From Lachnospiraceae bacterium (lineage in GTDB: Bacteria > Bacillota > Clostridia > Lachnospirales > Lachnospiraceae), in NCBI GenBank assembly GCA_017482485.1, contig JAFUMV010000117.1:1-64000 (forward strand): 64,000 nucleotides of DNA. The letters run 5' to 3'. The position numbers were made by a program, and so were the translations under genes. The notes below the pieces were generated by a model. That model was not told the DNA's origin. It saw only the letters and a list, made by a program, of their open reading frames with translations, and ran no database searches. Of the stretch, positions 43,780-52,436 are shown piece by piece. Each line of letters starts with the position of its first letter. Position 1 is the first letter of the stretch.

Positions 43780-44893
43780 TTATCTGAAAGAATATGGCAG
43801 CAAAAGCTTTCAGGAATATCATTTTTGTGAGGTGGATATCCTTGTGCTGGCACAGCTTTCCTACCTGAAATTTGACGGTGCTGTTCCGGCTCTGGGCGAA
43901 AGAAAAAAGGCTGTCACTCTGCTAAAGATCAATGAAATCATGAATCCGGACAAAGTGTTTGAGGATAAATGGTATGAGAAGCAGAATCGGGAGCTTTGGA
44001 GTACGCTGCTTTCCTGTAAGCGTTACCAGAGAATGAAGTGTAACTATTACCGTTCCAGGCTGGATGAGGAAAATGTCACCCAGTTTGGTGCGATCACATT
44101 TTTTCCGGAAGGCTGTGAACCGGTGGTGGCATTTCGTGGAACAGATGGTTCTATTGTAGGCTGGAAAGAGGACTTTAATATGGTTTTCTCAAAACCGATT
44201 CCCTCGCAGATGGAAAGCGCACTTTATCTGGAACAGGTCAGCTGCAGGATTCCGGGCAGCTTTATGGTGTGTGGACATTCCAAGGGCGGTAATCTGGCTG
44301 TATATTCCTCTATTTGGGCGGATGGTTATGTGCAGCAGAGAATTACGGATATCTACAGTCTGGATGGCCCGGGATTTGTGCCTGAGGTGATCAGCGGCGC
44401 TTCTTATGAAAATATTCGCGACAGAATTCATCGGATTTTGCCGTATTCATCGCTGGTTGGAATGCTTTTGCAAAATTATGAATTCTACGAAGTGGTAAAA
44501 AGCAGCGCTTTTGGGCCGAGGCAGCATGACTGTTATACCTGGGAAATCGAAGATGGCGCTTTTGTGAAGGCTCCGGATATTGAAGCAAAGCAAAAAAGGA
44601 TGAATGAAGTGCTCAATCAGTGGATATTTTCATTACCGGAAGAGGAGCGAATGCTTTTTGTGAATGCGCTTTTTGAGACAATTGAGCAGACGAAAGTGTT
44701 GACTGTGTCGGAATTTGCAGAAAACTGGCAGAAGAATTTAAAACTCTGTTTTAAGCACATGCGGAAGTTTGATGCAACAACGAGAAAGCGATTCCGCCAG
44801 ATCTTTAAAATGTTGTTTGAAATTTATGGAAGTGTTTTACGGGGCAGGCAGCACGAAGGAATGGAACAGGAGTTTCATGCGGATGAGAAATAA
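43763..44893 (+). CDS. Mbeg1-like alpha/beta hydrolase (DUF2974)
   Basis: About 376 residues. The N-terminus GNIISYLKEYG and the core VVAFRGTDGSIVGWKEDF, then nucleophile elbow CGHSKGGNLA (Ser) and LDGPG, identify the DUF2974/Mbeg1-like lipase-fold family. The substrate is unknown; a lipid or ester hydrolase is likely. The start codon is unclear because no ATG is available: TTG 43763 gives the family N-terminus, TTG 43760 and 43724 are alternatives. It overlaps both neighbours, so translation is coupled. Confidence 0.85.
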   Translation: MGNIISYLKEYGSKSFQEYHFCEVDILVLAQLSYLKFDGAVPALGERKKAVTLLKINEIMNPDKVFEDKWYEKQNRELWSTLLSCKRYQRMKCNYYRSRLDEENVTQFGAITFFPEGCEPVVAFRGTDGSIVGWKEDFNMVFSKPIPSQMESALYLEQVSCRIPGSFMVCGHSKGGNLAVYSSIWADGYVQQRITDIYSLDGPGFVPEVISGASYENIRDRIHRILPYSSLVGMLLQNYEFYEVVKSSAFGPRQHDCYTWEIEDGAFVKAPDIEAKQKRMNEVLNQWIFSLPEEERMLFVNALFETIEQTKVLTVSEFAENWQKNLKLCFKHMRKFDATTRKRFRQIFKMLFEIYGSVLRGRQHEGMEQEFHADEK

Positions 44894-46139
44894 AATTGTA
44901 TTTCATATAGATGTAAACAGCGCATTTTTAAGCTGGAGCGCCCTTGAGAGACTGAAAAGCGGACTCGATTCGGTGGATTTGCGCACGGTACCGTCCGCTG
45001 TGGGAGGCGACGAGGAAGCGCGCCATGGAGTGGTGTTGGCAAAAAGCTCACCGGCTAAGAAATATGGTGTGACTACCGGCGAACCATTGGCGGCGGCAAA
45101 GCGCAAATGTCCCAATCTGATTGTTATAAAACCGGATTTTGCAGTTTATGTAGAACAGTCCAATCGATTGAGGAAGCTTCTGGCAAAGTATACGGATCAG
45201 GTCATTCCCTACAGCATTGATGAGGCCTGGGCTGAATTCGAAGGCTTTGAAGAGCTTTATTGCAATCCGGAACAGTTTGCAAACCGGCTTCGGGAAGAAA
45301 TAAAACAGACACTGGGATTTACGGTGAATATCGGTATTTCCACAAATCGTCTGCTGGCAAAGCTGGCGGGAGATTTTAAAAAGCCTGATCTGGTACATAC
45401 ATTATTTCCGGAAGAAGTCCCGAAGAAGCTGTGGCCGCTTTCTGTGGATAACCTTCTGTTTTGCGGAAAATCTGCAGCACAGAAATTGAAGAGTCTGGGA
45501 ATTTATACAATCGGGGATCTGGCGCATGCAGATCTGGGAATGCTGCGCGCTCATTTGAAAAAGCATGGGGAAGCACTCTATGAATATGCATGGGGAAGAG
45601 AACCTGCAGATATGTTCGACATGCAGGAAGAGAACAAAGGCTGCGGCAACAGTGTAACGACTCCGGAGGATGTGACGACAATTGCGTATGCCAGACAGAT
45701 TCTGCTTTCTCTTTGCGAGACTGTGGGAATCCGATTGCGTGCGGATCAGCGTAAGGCGCAGGGGGTTTCTGTAGGCATGCGTACATCAACTTTTGAAAAC
45801 AGCTCCAGACAGATGCAGCTGGATTCTGCAACGGATGTGACAGAAGAAATTTATAAAGCTGCCTACACGCTTCTTATGCGTATGTGGGACGGACATACGC
45901 CGCTGCGCCTGCTAAACGTGACAGCCACTCGGCTGACCAGCGAAGAGTACCGGCAATACAGCCTTTTTGATCAGACAAACTATGAAAAACTGGAGAAGGC
46001 CAATAAGGCGATAGACAGCATTCGTGCCAAATTCGGCGAAAATGCGGTAATGCGTGCCAGCTTTCTGAAAAGTAATGTATCACCGACCAGTGGCGGATTA
46101 AACAGAGAAAAGCGAAAAGAACACCTGGAAATGGAATAG
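44883..46139 (+). CDS. dinB: Y-family DNA polymerase (DinB/Pol IV-like)
   Basis: A 418-residue translesion polymerase. Catalytic acidic residues lie in FHIDVNSAF (residues about 7-15) and YSIDEAW. GISTNRLLAKLAGDFKKPD is the palm region and the C-terminal little-finger domain is complete. It copies past damaged bases with low fidelity. I choose ATG 44883, 10 bases after AGGAG, over ATG 44877 at 4 bases. It overlaps the end of the Mbeg1-like gene by 11 bases. No sliding-clamp motif was assigned with confidence; the tail reads SGGLNREKRKEHLEME. Confidence 0.92.
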   Translation: MRNKIVFHIDVNSAFLSWSALERLKSGLDSVDLRTVPSAVGGDEEARHGVVLAKSSPAKKYGVTTGEPLAAAKRKCPNLIVIKPDFAVYVEQSNRLRKLLAKYTDQVIPYSIDEAWAEFEGFEELYCNPEQFANRLREEIKQTLGFTVNIGISTNRLLAKLAGDFKKPDLVHTLFPEEVPKKLWPLSVDNLLFCGKSAAQKLKSLGIYTIGDLAHADLGMLRAHLKKHGEALYEYAWGREPADMFDMQEENKGCGNSVTTPEDVTTIAYARQILLSLCETVGIRLRADQRKAQGVSVGMRTSTFENSSRQMQLDSATDVTEEIYKAAYTLLMRMWDGHTPLRLLNVTATRLTSEEYRQYSLFDQTNYEKLEKANKAIDSIRAKFGENAVMRASFLKSNVSPTSGGLNREKRKEHLEME

Positions 46140-46187
46140 AGCAGCTTTTTTATGCTATAGGAAAGCCGGAAGACTTTTCTGTAGCAT

Positions 46188-46226
46188 AAAAAAAGAAACA
46201 TTTTGCTTTTGCAAAATGTTTCTTTT
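46188..46226. terminator. Bidirectional terminator between dinB and tRNA-Leu
   Basis: AAAAGAAACATTTTGC (46191-46206) pairs perfectly over 16 bp with 46211-46226 around TTTT. On the minus strand it is followed by a T7 run, ending tRNA-Leu transcription; on the plus strand it can end dinB. A second 18-bp stem (46148-46165 with 46174-46191, two G-U pairs) lies directly on the dinB side. Confidence 0.85.
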
Positions 46227-46230
46227 GCAG

Positions 46231-46314
46231 TGCAGGAAAAGAGACTTGAACTCTCATGATATTGCTATCATACGGACCTGAACCGTACGCGTCTGCCAAT
46301 TCCGCCATTCCTGC
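46231..46314 (-). tRNA. tRNA-Leu (anticodon CAG)
   Basis: The minus strand from 46314 folds as an 84-base class II tRNA. Acceptor GCAGGAA pairs with TTCCTGC plus discriminator A. The anticodon stem TACGG/CCGTA encloses loop TTCAGGT with anticodon CAG. A long variable arm (TGATAGCAATATCA) follows, then T arm GAGAG/CTCTT with TTCAAGT. CCA is not encoded. Confidence 0.93.
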
Positions 46315-46372
46315 GCGACAAAACATATTATATAGGATTGTGGCGAAAAAGTCAACAGCTTTTTTTAAAATT

Positions 46373-46425
46373 GTTTAATTGTTTAGTTGTAGTTTAGTTA
46401 TAGTTTAGTTATTAGTTTAGTTATT
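46373..46425 (+). repeat. AT-rich tandem repeat (GTTTAGTTAT units)
   Basis: Five imperfect units of 8 to 12 bases based on GTTTAGTTAT in a row. No gene covers them. It begins the non-coding stretch that reaches 46876. Confidence 0.8.
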
Positions 46426-46481
46426 CGGGTATTGGCCGCTTACCGAACAGTACCGCAAAGATATTGCTGCGCCTGCAGCTT

Positions 46482-46717
46482 CGGGGTATATACAGATTTT
46501 TTCTTTTAAAATACCCCGAAATAGCCTATTTTGTCAGGCTTAGATGCCTTCAGGGGGTATATGGAATCAAATTTCTTAGAAATACCCCATATTTAGCCGC
46601 TTTACGGGGTATTTACAGAAAATTCGCTTCCATATACCCTCATCTCGGTATTTTATTTTTTTAGGTTTATGGCACGAAATCAGGGTATTTTCGGCAGTTT
46701 CGATCGTATATACCCTG
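46482..46717. repeat. Four successive hairpins with GGGGTAT/ATACCCC arms
   Basis: Hairpins at 46482-46518 (CGGGGTAT/ATACCCCG), 46554-46588 (GGGGTAT/ATACCCC), 46606-46640 (GGGGTAT/ATACCCT) and 46681-46717 (CAGGGTAT/ATACCCTG). The arms are conserved and the 19-21 base loops differ. The spacing is uneven (centres 71, 52 and 76 apart). A 66-codon open frame across them (46464-46664) is explained by the repeats and has no ribosome site. Confidence 0.75.
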
Positions 46718-46752
46718 GTAGAGATAAACTGGCTGAACGAAAGGTCGAACCA

Positions 46753-46864
46753 ATACCTGAATCACATGCCTGAATCCGAAAGTACCTGAATCCGAAAGTA
46801 CCCAAATCCAAAAGTACCTGAATCTGAAAAATCAGTTACTGTTCAGAAGGCCTCTGAACAGTAA
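46753..46864. repeat. 16-base tandem repeats and a 13-bp palindrome
   Basis: The unit TACCTGAATCCGAAAG recurs with a strict 16-base period at 46766, 46782, 46798 and 46814, with a partial copy at 46753. Then GTTACTGTTCAGA (46834-46846) pairs perfectly with 46852-46864 around AGGCC. Together with the upstream repeats this fills the 560 bases between tRNA-Leu and the next gene. I see no gene in it. Confidence 0.75.
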
Positions 46865-46876
46865 CGTAACAACATG

Positions 46877-47293
46877 TTAATCGGAATCCCGCATAATTAC
46901 CCGCTCAAACAGCAGGCCGACAAGAAACCATGCAGGTGCATAGTCCAGCCTGATGACACCATTGATATTCCAGGGGGAACGGTGATAGTGCCAGGGACAG
47001 CAGCCTTTTTTCTGCAAAAAGCGTCCGCTTGCGTATTCCCCTGAGAATATACATATCATATAGGTAATTCCACGGATGAACCAGTGAAACCCTGAAAGCA
47101 GGATGCAAAAGGGCCTGAGCAGGCAGGCTGCACCGTAAATCGGGAACATAAACAGGGAAGTATGACCGGTAAGGGTAGCCTCTCTTTTTCGAAACGCGTC
47201 AAGGGCAGTAACCAGTATTTCCATGCACCAGCCGATGGTGCCGCATTTTATAAAATCTTTACATAACTTTTTCATAAGAAATAGTATGGACAT
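46877..47293 (-). CDS. Putative ABC-transporter type IV (CmpB-like) membrane protein
   Basis: About 138 residues with three to four membrane segments. The motifs GWCMEILVTA, LTGHTSLFMFPIYG, SGEYASGRFL, NINGVIRLDYAPAWFLVGLLFE match the small CmpB-like family, whose role is unknown despite its transporter name. A start at 47293 (weak AGAAG site) or 47275 is possible. It is divergent from FolB-FolK. Confidence 0.75.
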   Translation of the reverse strand: MSILFLMKKLCKDFIKCGTIGWCMEILVTALDAFRKREATLTGHTSLFMFPIYGAACLLRPFCILLSGFHWFIRGITYMICIFSGEYASGRFLQKKGCCPWHYHRSPWNINGVIRLDYAPAWFLVGLLFERVIMRDSD

Positions 47294-47438
47294 AACTTCT
47301 TTTTTTATGCAAATTGTGATATAATTTTGAAAAGGATTGTCTTTGTAAAGGTATGTGCCGCCGACTTTTGAATGTATGGCATAGCTGTAACGCAAAATGA
47401 AAGAACAGGATCCGATGAATTTGAAGGGAGGAAGTGTC

Positions 47439-48251
47439 ATGGATGAAATCAGAATCGAGAATCTGGAAGTTTATGCTTATCACGGAAGAACCCGTCAGGA
47501 AAAGGAACAGGGACAGGTTTTTTATATCAGCGCCGTTTTGTATACCGATCTGCGGCCAGCTGGACTGACAGATCAGATCGAGCGCGCGATTGATTACGGA
47601 GAGATTTGTGATTTTATTGCACGGTTCATGCGCACCCGGACCTATCAGCTGATTGAGACTGTAATCGAACGACTTGCAGAAGAGATTTTACTTAATTTTT
47701 CAAAAATCAAAGAGGTCAAGCTTGAGATCCGTAAGCAGAGTGCATTGGCAGCACAGCCTTTTGAGGCGATCAGCGCCATGATACACAGAAGCTGGCACAC
47801 GGTATATTTAAGCTTTTCCTCCAATTTTGGAGATCGGGAGTCCTACATTAATCAGGGGATTGTCATGTTAAAGGAGTCGAAAGCCTGCAAGGTGGAGCAG
47901 TACTCGGACGTATTTGTTTCCGGTACACCGGATAATACCTATTACAGCGGTGTTTTAAAACTTCGTACGTTGTATACGCCATGGGAACTTCGGGATATTT
48001 TGACACGTATTGAGGAGCGCACCGGCAGAATTCCCAATGATTATCGTGCCCCCAGAACCCTGGATCTGGATATCCTGTTTTACGATGATCAGGTGATTCA
48101 GAGCGCTGAACTGTGTGTGCCGCATATCGATATGGAAAACCGGGACTATGTGCTGATCCCGCTTGCGCAGATTGCAGGATTTTTACGGCATCCCGCCACG
48201 GGAAAGAGTGTAAAGCAGATGGCTGAGGAACTGATGAAAAAGAAGGAATGA
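47439..48251 (+). CDS. Bifunctional dihydroneopterin aldolase / HPPK (FolB-FolK fusion)
   Basis: A 270-residue fusion for two consecutive folate steps: aldol cleavage of dihydroneopterin, then pyrophosphorylation of 6-hydroxymethyl-dihydropterin. FolB (1-118) shows YAYHGRTRQEKEQGQ and the catalytic Lys in LEIRKQSAL. FolK (about 120-270) starts at YLSFSSNFGDRESYI and has RAPRTLDLDILFYDD, in which the two Asp bind magnesium, then VPHIDMENRDYVLIPLAQI. GGGAGGA precedes ATG 47439. The other folate genes are not in the window. Confidence 0.93.
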   Translation: MDEIRIENLEVYAYHGRTRQEKEQGQVFYISAVLYTDLRPAGLTDQIERAIDYGEICDFIARFMRTRTYQLIETVIERLAEEILLNFSKIKEVKLEIRKQSALAAQPFEAISAMIHRSWHTVYLSFSSNFGDRESYINQGIVMLKESKACKVEQYSDVFVSGTPDNTYYSGVLKLRTLYTPWELRDILTRIEERTGRIPNDYRAPRTLDLDILFYDDQVIQSAELCVPHIDMENRDYVLIPLAQIAGFLRHPATGKSVKQMAEELMKKKE

Positions 48252-48322
48252 GCAAATTCTCAGATCGGACAAAGATCCGGTTATGAGCGAAAATAAACGA
48301 AAGAAGATGGAGGAAACTTTTG

Positions 48323-49447
48323 ATGGATTTATTACAGCTGCGGCAGCAGCTTGACGAAATCGACAGCCGGATTGTAGAGCTGTACGAGAAACGGATGGAT
48401 GTATGCGGCCAGGTTGCACAATACAAAATTGAAACAGGTAAGAAGGTTTTTGATAAGGCCAGAGAAGAGGAGAAGCTGGCGAAGGTTCGCTCATTGACTC
48501 ATAATGATTTTAACAGTCATGGAATTACAGAACTGTTTGAACAGATTATGTCCATGAGCCGCAAGCTGCAGTATCAGATGCTGAATCAGCAGGGGCAGAC
48601 CGGCAGGCTGCCCTTTATCGCGGTAGAAGAGCTGGATACCCGTAAAGTCAGGGTGGTATTTCAGGGGGCGGAGGGCGCCTATTCCCAAGCCGCTATGGTG
48701 AAGTTTTTTGGGGAGGAAATCGACAGCATTCATGTAGATACTTTCCGGGATGCCATGAGCGCCATTGATGAAGGAAGCGCCGATTTCGCCGTTTTGCCCA
48801 TTGAAAATTCCACAGCAGGAATTGTGAATGAAATTTATGATTTACTGGTAGAATTTGAAAATTATATCGTGGGAGAGCAGATTATCAAAATTGAACACTG
48901 TCTGCTCGGAGTGCCCGGGACACAGCTTTCTGATATTAAGACAGTTTATTCCCATCCTCAGTCACTGATGCAGAGTTCCCGTTACCTGGGCGCACACAGC
49001 TGGCAGCAGATTTCCATGCCCAACAATGCATTTGCAGCCCGCAAGGTGGCGGAAGAGGGACGTAAAGATCAGGTTGCCATTGCCAGTGAGTATGCCGGAA
49101 AGGTATACGGACTGGAAGTACTGGAAAAACCGGTGAACAACGTTTCTTCAAATTCCACACGTTTTATCATCGTTACGAATCAGAAGATTTTTAAAAAGGA
49201 TGCAAAGAAGGTGAGCATCTGTTTTGAAGTGCGTCATGAGAGCGGATCCCTTTACCATATGCTTTCGCACTTCATTTACAATAACCTGAACCTGACAAAG
49301 ATCGAGAGCCGTCCTATTGAAGGCCGGACCTGGGAATACCGCTTCTTTATTGATTTTGAGGGCAATCTGGCAGACAGCGCCGTAAAGAATGCGCTGCGGG
49401 GCCTGCGCGAAGAAGCATCAAACATGAAAATTTTAGGCAACTACTAA
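48323..49447 (+). CDS. pheA: Bifunctional chorismate mutase / prephenate dehydratase (P-protein)
   Basis: A 374-residue enzyme that turns chorismate into prephenate and then phenylpyruvate for phenylalanine synthesis. Chorismate mutase AroQ domain at 1-88 (LRQQLDEIDSRIVELYEKRM). Prephenate dehydratase about 108-285 (VVFQGAEGAYSQAA, VLPIENSTAGIV, NSTRFIIV). ACT domain about 295-374 with the ESRP motif for phenylalanine feedback. ATG 48323 follows ATGGAGGAA. A two-hairpin leader element separates it from the ATPase gene. Confidence 0.95.
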   Translation: MDLLQLRQQLDEIDSRIVELYEKRMDVCGQVAQYKIETGKKVFDKAREEEKLAKVRSLTHNDFNSHGITELFEQIMSMSRKLQYQMLNQQGQTGRLPFIAVEELDTRKVRVVFQGAEGAYSQAAMVKFFGEEIDSIHVDTFRDAMSAIDEGSADFAVLPIENSTAGIVNEIYDLLVEFENYIVGEQIIKIEHCLLGVPGTQLSDIKTVYSHPQSLMQSSRYLGAHSWQQISMPNNAFAARKVAEEGRKDQVAIASEYAGKVYGLEVLEKPVNNVSSNSTRFIIVTNQKIFKKDAKKVSICFEVRHESGSLYHMLSHFIYNNLNLTKIESRPIEGRTWEYRFFIDFEGNLADSAVKNALRGLREEASNMKILGNY

Positions 49448-49530
49448 GCAACATTTCGCGCAAAATCGCGCGAAATGTTGCGCTACTTCTCGAACAGCAA
49501 AGCTGTTTGAGAAGTTTCCCGAAAGAAGAG
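49448..49530 (+). repeat. Two-hairpin leader element, copy B
   Basis: Hairpin 1: perfect 14-bp stem (49448-49461 with 49468-49481). Joint GCTACTTC. Hairpin 2: 13-bp stem (49486-49498 with 49502-49514, one G-U). Tail CCCGAAAGAAGAG. Stems differ in sequence and length from copy A at 263-333, yet the joints, the CTTC/GAAG base of hairpin 2 and the CCCG-AAGA tail are the same, and both run into an AGGAG-ATTAT-type ribosome site. It fills the gap between pheA and the DUF815 gene. Confidence 0.7.
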
Positions 49531-49547
49531 CGCAAAATGAGGAGATT

Positions 49548-50837
49548 ATGAAAACAGAAAAACTGATTGTATACAAAAATTTTGAAGATGGTGAGCTGCT
49601 TCAGGATATGGTGTGGCTCATGGAAAATTATGATGATGAATTTTATAACCAGGAGGACAAGGCAGGTCTGCTCTACGACTGTGTGCACCGAATGCTGGAA
49701 ATGGCCGGTAAATATGGATTTTACGGAAATCTCTGGCATTGCTATCTGACCAATCTTCTGGTAAACAATGAAAACAGTTACAGCCGTGCATGCGAAATCA
49801 GAGGTGAAGTGGATGGAACCATAAACAAAGCGGTGCTCCATGACATTGTGATTTTCAAAGAATTTTATGATTATGATTTCAAGCCAATGCAGGAGGCTCT
49901 TGACGCAGAGGACTTTGAACTGGTGCTGGATTATGAGAGCAATACCCAGGAGAGTAAGGTTTACAATACCAGAATCAAGGATCGAATCTGTACGCTTGCA
50001 CAGAAGTTCTGTAAGGATCATACCCCGGAAGAAATGAAGCATACATTGACGGAATTTTATCGGGAATACGGGGTTGGAAAATACGGCCTGCACAAGGCGT
50101 TTCGGATTGCACGCAATGAAGGCGGCGTGGCGATTGAGCCGATTTTAAATATCGCCCATGTGAAGCTGTCCGATCTGGTTGGCTATGAAATGCAGAAAAA
50201 GAAACTGATAGAAAATACGGAAGCTTTTGTCCGTGGGAAAAAGGCCAATAACTGTCTGCTGTTTGGTGATGCGGGAACCGGAAAATCCTCCAGCATCAAG
50301 GCGATTGCCAATGAATATTATGACAGAGGGTTGCGTATCATTGAGGTGTACAAGCATCAGTTCCAGGATCTGAATGATGTGATTGCGCAGATCAAAAACC
50401 GGAATTATAAGTTCATCCTGTATATGGATGATCTCAGTTTTGAAGAATTCGAGATTGAATATAAATATCTGAAGGCTGTAATTGAAGGCGGTCTGGAGAA
50501 AAAACCGAAAAACGTACTGATATATGCTACCTCCAACAGACGCCATCTGATTCGTGAAAGCTTTAAAGATAAGGAAGAGAAGGATGAAGACCTGCACACA
50601 AGAGATACCGTGCAGGAAAAGCTGTCTCTTTCTTCGCGGTTCGGTGTGACAATCTATTTCGGATCGCCGGATAAGATGCAGTTTAACGGCATTGTAAAGG
50701 CGCTGGCGGAGCGTTACGGCATCACAATGCCGGAAGAGGAACTTCTTTTGAAAGCAAATCAGTGGGAACTGTCCCATGGAGGTCTGTCAGGCCGTACTGC
50801 TCAGCAGTTTGTGGATTATCTGCAGGGCCTTGAGTGA
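49548..50837 (+). CDS. DUF815 AAA-type ATPase
   Basis: A 429-residue protein. The N-terminal half is helical and uncharacterised. The ATPase domain (about 195-429) carries Walker A LLFGDAGTGKSS, Walker B FILYMDDLSFEE and sensor region IYATSNRRHLIRE. DUF815 proteins are conserved ATPases of unknown job, sometimes thought to act as chaperone-like loaders. GAGGAG lies 4 bases before the ATG, at the end of the two-hairpin leader. Ppx and Ppk1 follow closely. Confidence 0.88.
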   Translation: MKTEKLIVYKNFEDGELLQDMVWLMENYDDEFYNQEDKAGLLYDCVHRMLEMAGKYGFYGNLWHCYLTNLLVNNENSYSRACEIRGEVDGTINKAVLHDIVIFKEFYDYDFKPMQEALDAEDFELVLDYESNTQESKVYNTRIKDRICTLAQKFCKDHTPEEMKHTLTEFYREYGVGKYGLHKAFRIARNEGGVAIEPILNIAHVKLSDLVGYEMQKKKLIENTEAFVRGKKANNCLLFGDAGTGKSSSIKAIANEYYDRGLRIIEVYKHQFQDLNDVIAQIKNRNYKFILYMDDLSFEEFEIEYKYLKAVIEGGLEKKPKNVLIYATSNRRHLIRESFKDKEEKDEDLHTRDTVQEKLSLSSRFGVTIYFGSPDKMQFNGIVKALAERYGITMPEEELLLKANQWELSHGGLSGRTAQQFVDYLQGLE

Positions 50838-50874
50838 AATAAAGGTGCTGCCTACGCAGCAGGATGAGGAGAAT

Positions 50875-52413
50875 ATGAAAACTTTTGCAGCAATCGATGT
50901 TGGTTCCTATGAACAGTCTCTGAAAATTTTTACAATATCAAAATCAACCGGGATCCGTGAGGTTGATTGCGTTAGAAACCGTCTTGACCTGGGAAGTGAG
51001 ACTTACGTAGAAGGAAAAGTCAGCCATGAAAAGATGGACGAACTCTGTCAGGTACTGCGCGAATTTGTGGACATCATGAACAGCTATAAAGTGGATGATT
51101 ACAAGGCTTATGGAACCAGTGCCATTCGTGAAATTAAAAACACGGTAATTTTTCTTGATCAGATTGAGCAGCGAACCGGGGTGAAAATTGAGGTATTGAG
51201 TAACTCCGAGCAGCGTTTCCTGGATTATAAGTCAATTGCGTCCAAAGGAGAAGGTTTCGAGAAAATTATCGAAAAAGGTACTATTGTTTTGGATATCGGC
51301 GGCGGCAGCATTCAGCTTTCGCTTTTCGACAAGGATAAGCTATCCTCTACTCAGAATTTAAGGCTTGGTGTACTGAGACTGCAGGAGAAGCTTCATCCGC
51401 TGAATGTGCGCCCCAGCCAGTATGAAGAACTGCTGGATGAGGTGCTTTCCGCGCAGCTTTCCGTATTTCGGAAAATGTATTTAAAGGACAGAGTGATTGA
51501 AAATATCATCGTAGTGGATGACTATATTTCTGCGCTCATACAGAACAAGCTGGCTTCACCGGAGCTTTCCGGTTATCTGGACAGCGCCTCTTTTCAGAGT
51601 TATCTGGAATATCTGGGCGGGCATACGGCGCAGGAAATCGCGCAGAGATTTGACATGCCTGAGGAAAATATACAGCTTTTGAGAATTTCTTCTGCCATTG
51701 TAAAACAGGTGGCAATTCAGACAAATGCAAAACTGATCTGGGCTCCCGGTGTAAGCCTGTGCGACGGCATGGCTTATGAATATGCCGAGAAGCGCCGACT
51801 GTTATCACAGGTTCATGATTTTGAACAGGACATTATTACCTGTGCACGGGGAATCAGCAAACGTTATATGGGAAGTAAAAGACGGGCGGAAACGCTGGAA
51901 CAGATTGCCCTGACGATTTATGACAGCATGAAAAAAGTGCATGGACTGGGAAAAAGAGAGCGGCTTCTTCTTCGAATTGCCACGCTGCTGCATGACTGCG
52001 GCAAGTACATCAGTATGCTCAATCTTGCCGAGTGCTCTTATGCGATCATCATGTCAACGGAAATCATTGGCCTTTCTCACATGGAACGGGAAATCGTGGC
52101 AAATGTGGTGAAATATAATCATCTGGAATTCGATTATGATATGAACAGCATGGAAGGCGGCAAAATGAGCAGAGAGGAATATCTGATCATTGCCAAGCTG
52201 ACCGCGATTTTACAGATATCCAATGCACTGGACCGCAGTCATAAGCAGAAATGCAAAGATGTCAAAGCTGCACTCCGGGAGGATCAGCTGATTCTCAATG
52301 TTAATACGATAGAAGATATCACGCTGGAAAAGGGACTTTTTGACAGACGTGCAGATTTCTTCGAAGAAGTATACAGTATCCGTCCGGTGATCAGACAGAA
52401 GCGGATATTGTAA
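50875..52413 (+). CDS. ppx: Exopolyphosphatase / GppA-family phosphatase with HD domain
   Basis: A 512-residue protein. Two ASKHA ATPase-like lobes: FAAIDVGSYEQS (the usual DIGSN is DVGSY here), YGTSAIREIKN, and VLDIGGGSIQLSLF. The C-terminal HD-type domain (about 330-512) has ATLLHDCGKYISML. Enzymes of this family shorten polyphosphate from the end or hydrolyse pppGpp. The gene lies directly before ppk1, so polyphosphate turnover is the likely role. GAGGAG precedes ATG 50875. Confidence 0.92.
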   Translation: MKTFAAIDVGSYEQSLKIFTISKSTGIREVDCVRNRLDLGSETYVEGKVSHEKMDELCQVLREFVDIMNSYKVDDYKAYGTSAIREIKNTVIFLDQIEQRTGVKIEVLSNSEQRFLDYKSIASKGEGFEKIIEKGTIVLDIGGGSIQLSLFDKDKLSSTQNLRLGVLRLQEKLHPLNVRPSQYEELLDEVLSAQLSVFRKMYLKDRVIENIIVVDDYISALIQNKLASPELSGYLDSASFQSYLEYLGGHTAQEIAQRFDMPEENIQLLRISSAIVKQVAIQTNAKLIWAPGVSLCDGMAYEYAEKRRLLSQVHDFEQDIITCARGISKRYMGSKRRAETLEQIALTIYDSMKKVHGLGKRERLLLRIATLLHDCGKYISMLNLAECSYAIIMSTEIIGLSHMEREIVANVVKYNHLEFDYDMNSMEGGKMSREEYLIIAKLTAILQISNALDRSHKQKCKDVKAALREDQLILNVNTIEDITLEKGLFDRRADFFEEVYSIRPVIRQKRIL

Positions 52414-52436
52414 TTGCAAAGAAGGGATAACTGATT

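Noticed and set aside
46148..46191. Second terminator after dinB
   Set aside because: The 18-bp stem is real, but the A/T runs are inside the stem and no T run follows on the plus strand; I treat it as part of the 3' structure only.
46464..46664. 66-codon plus-strand frame with repeated RGIY motifs
   Set aside because: The repeats in the protein follow from the GGGGTAT hairpin repeats in the DNA; there is no ribosome site.
46373..46864. Possible CRISPR array
   Set aside because: Repeat units are short or adjacent, there are no uniform unique spacers of 30-40 bases, and no cas genes are nearby.
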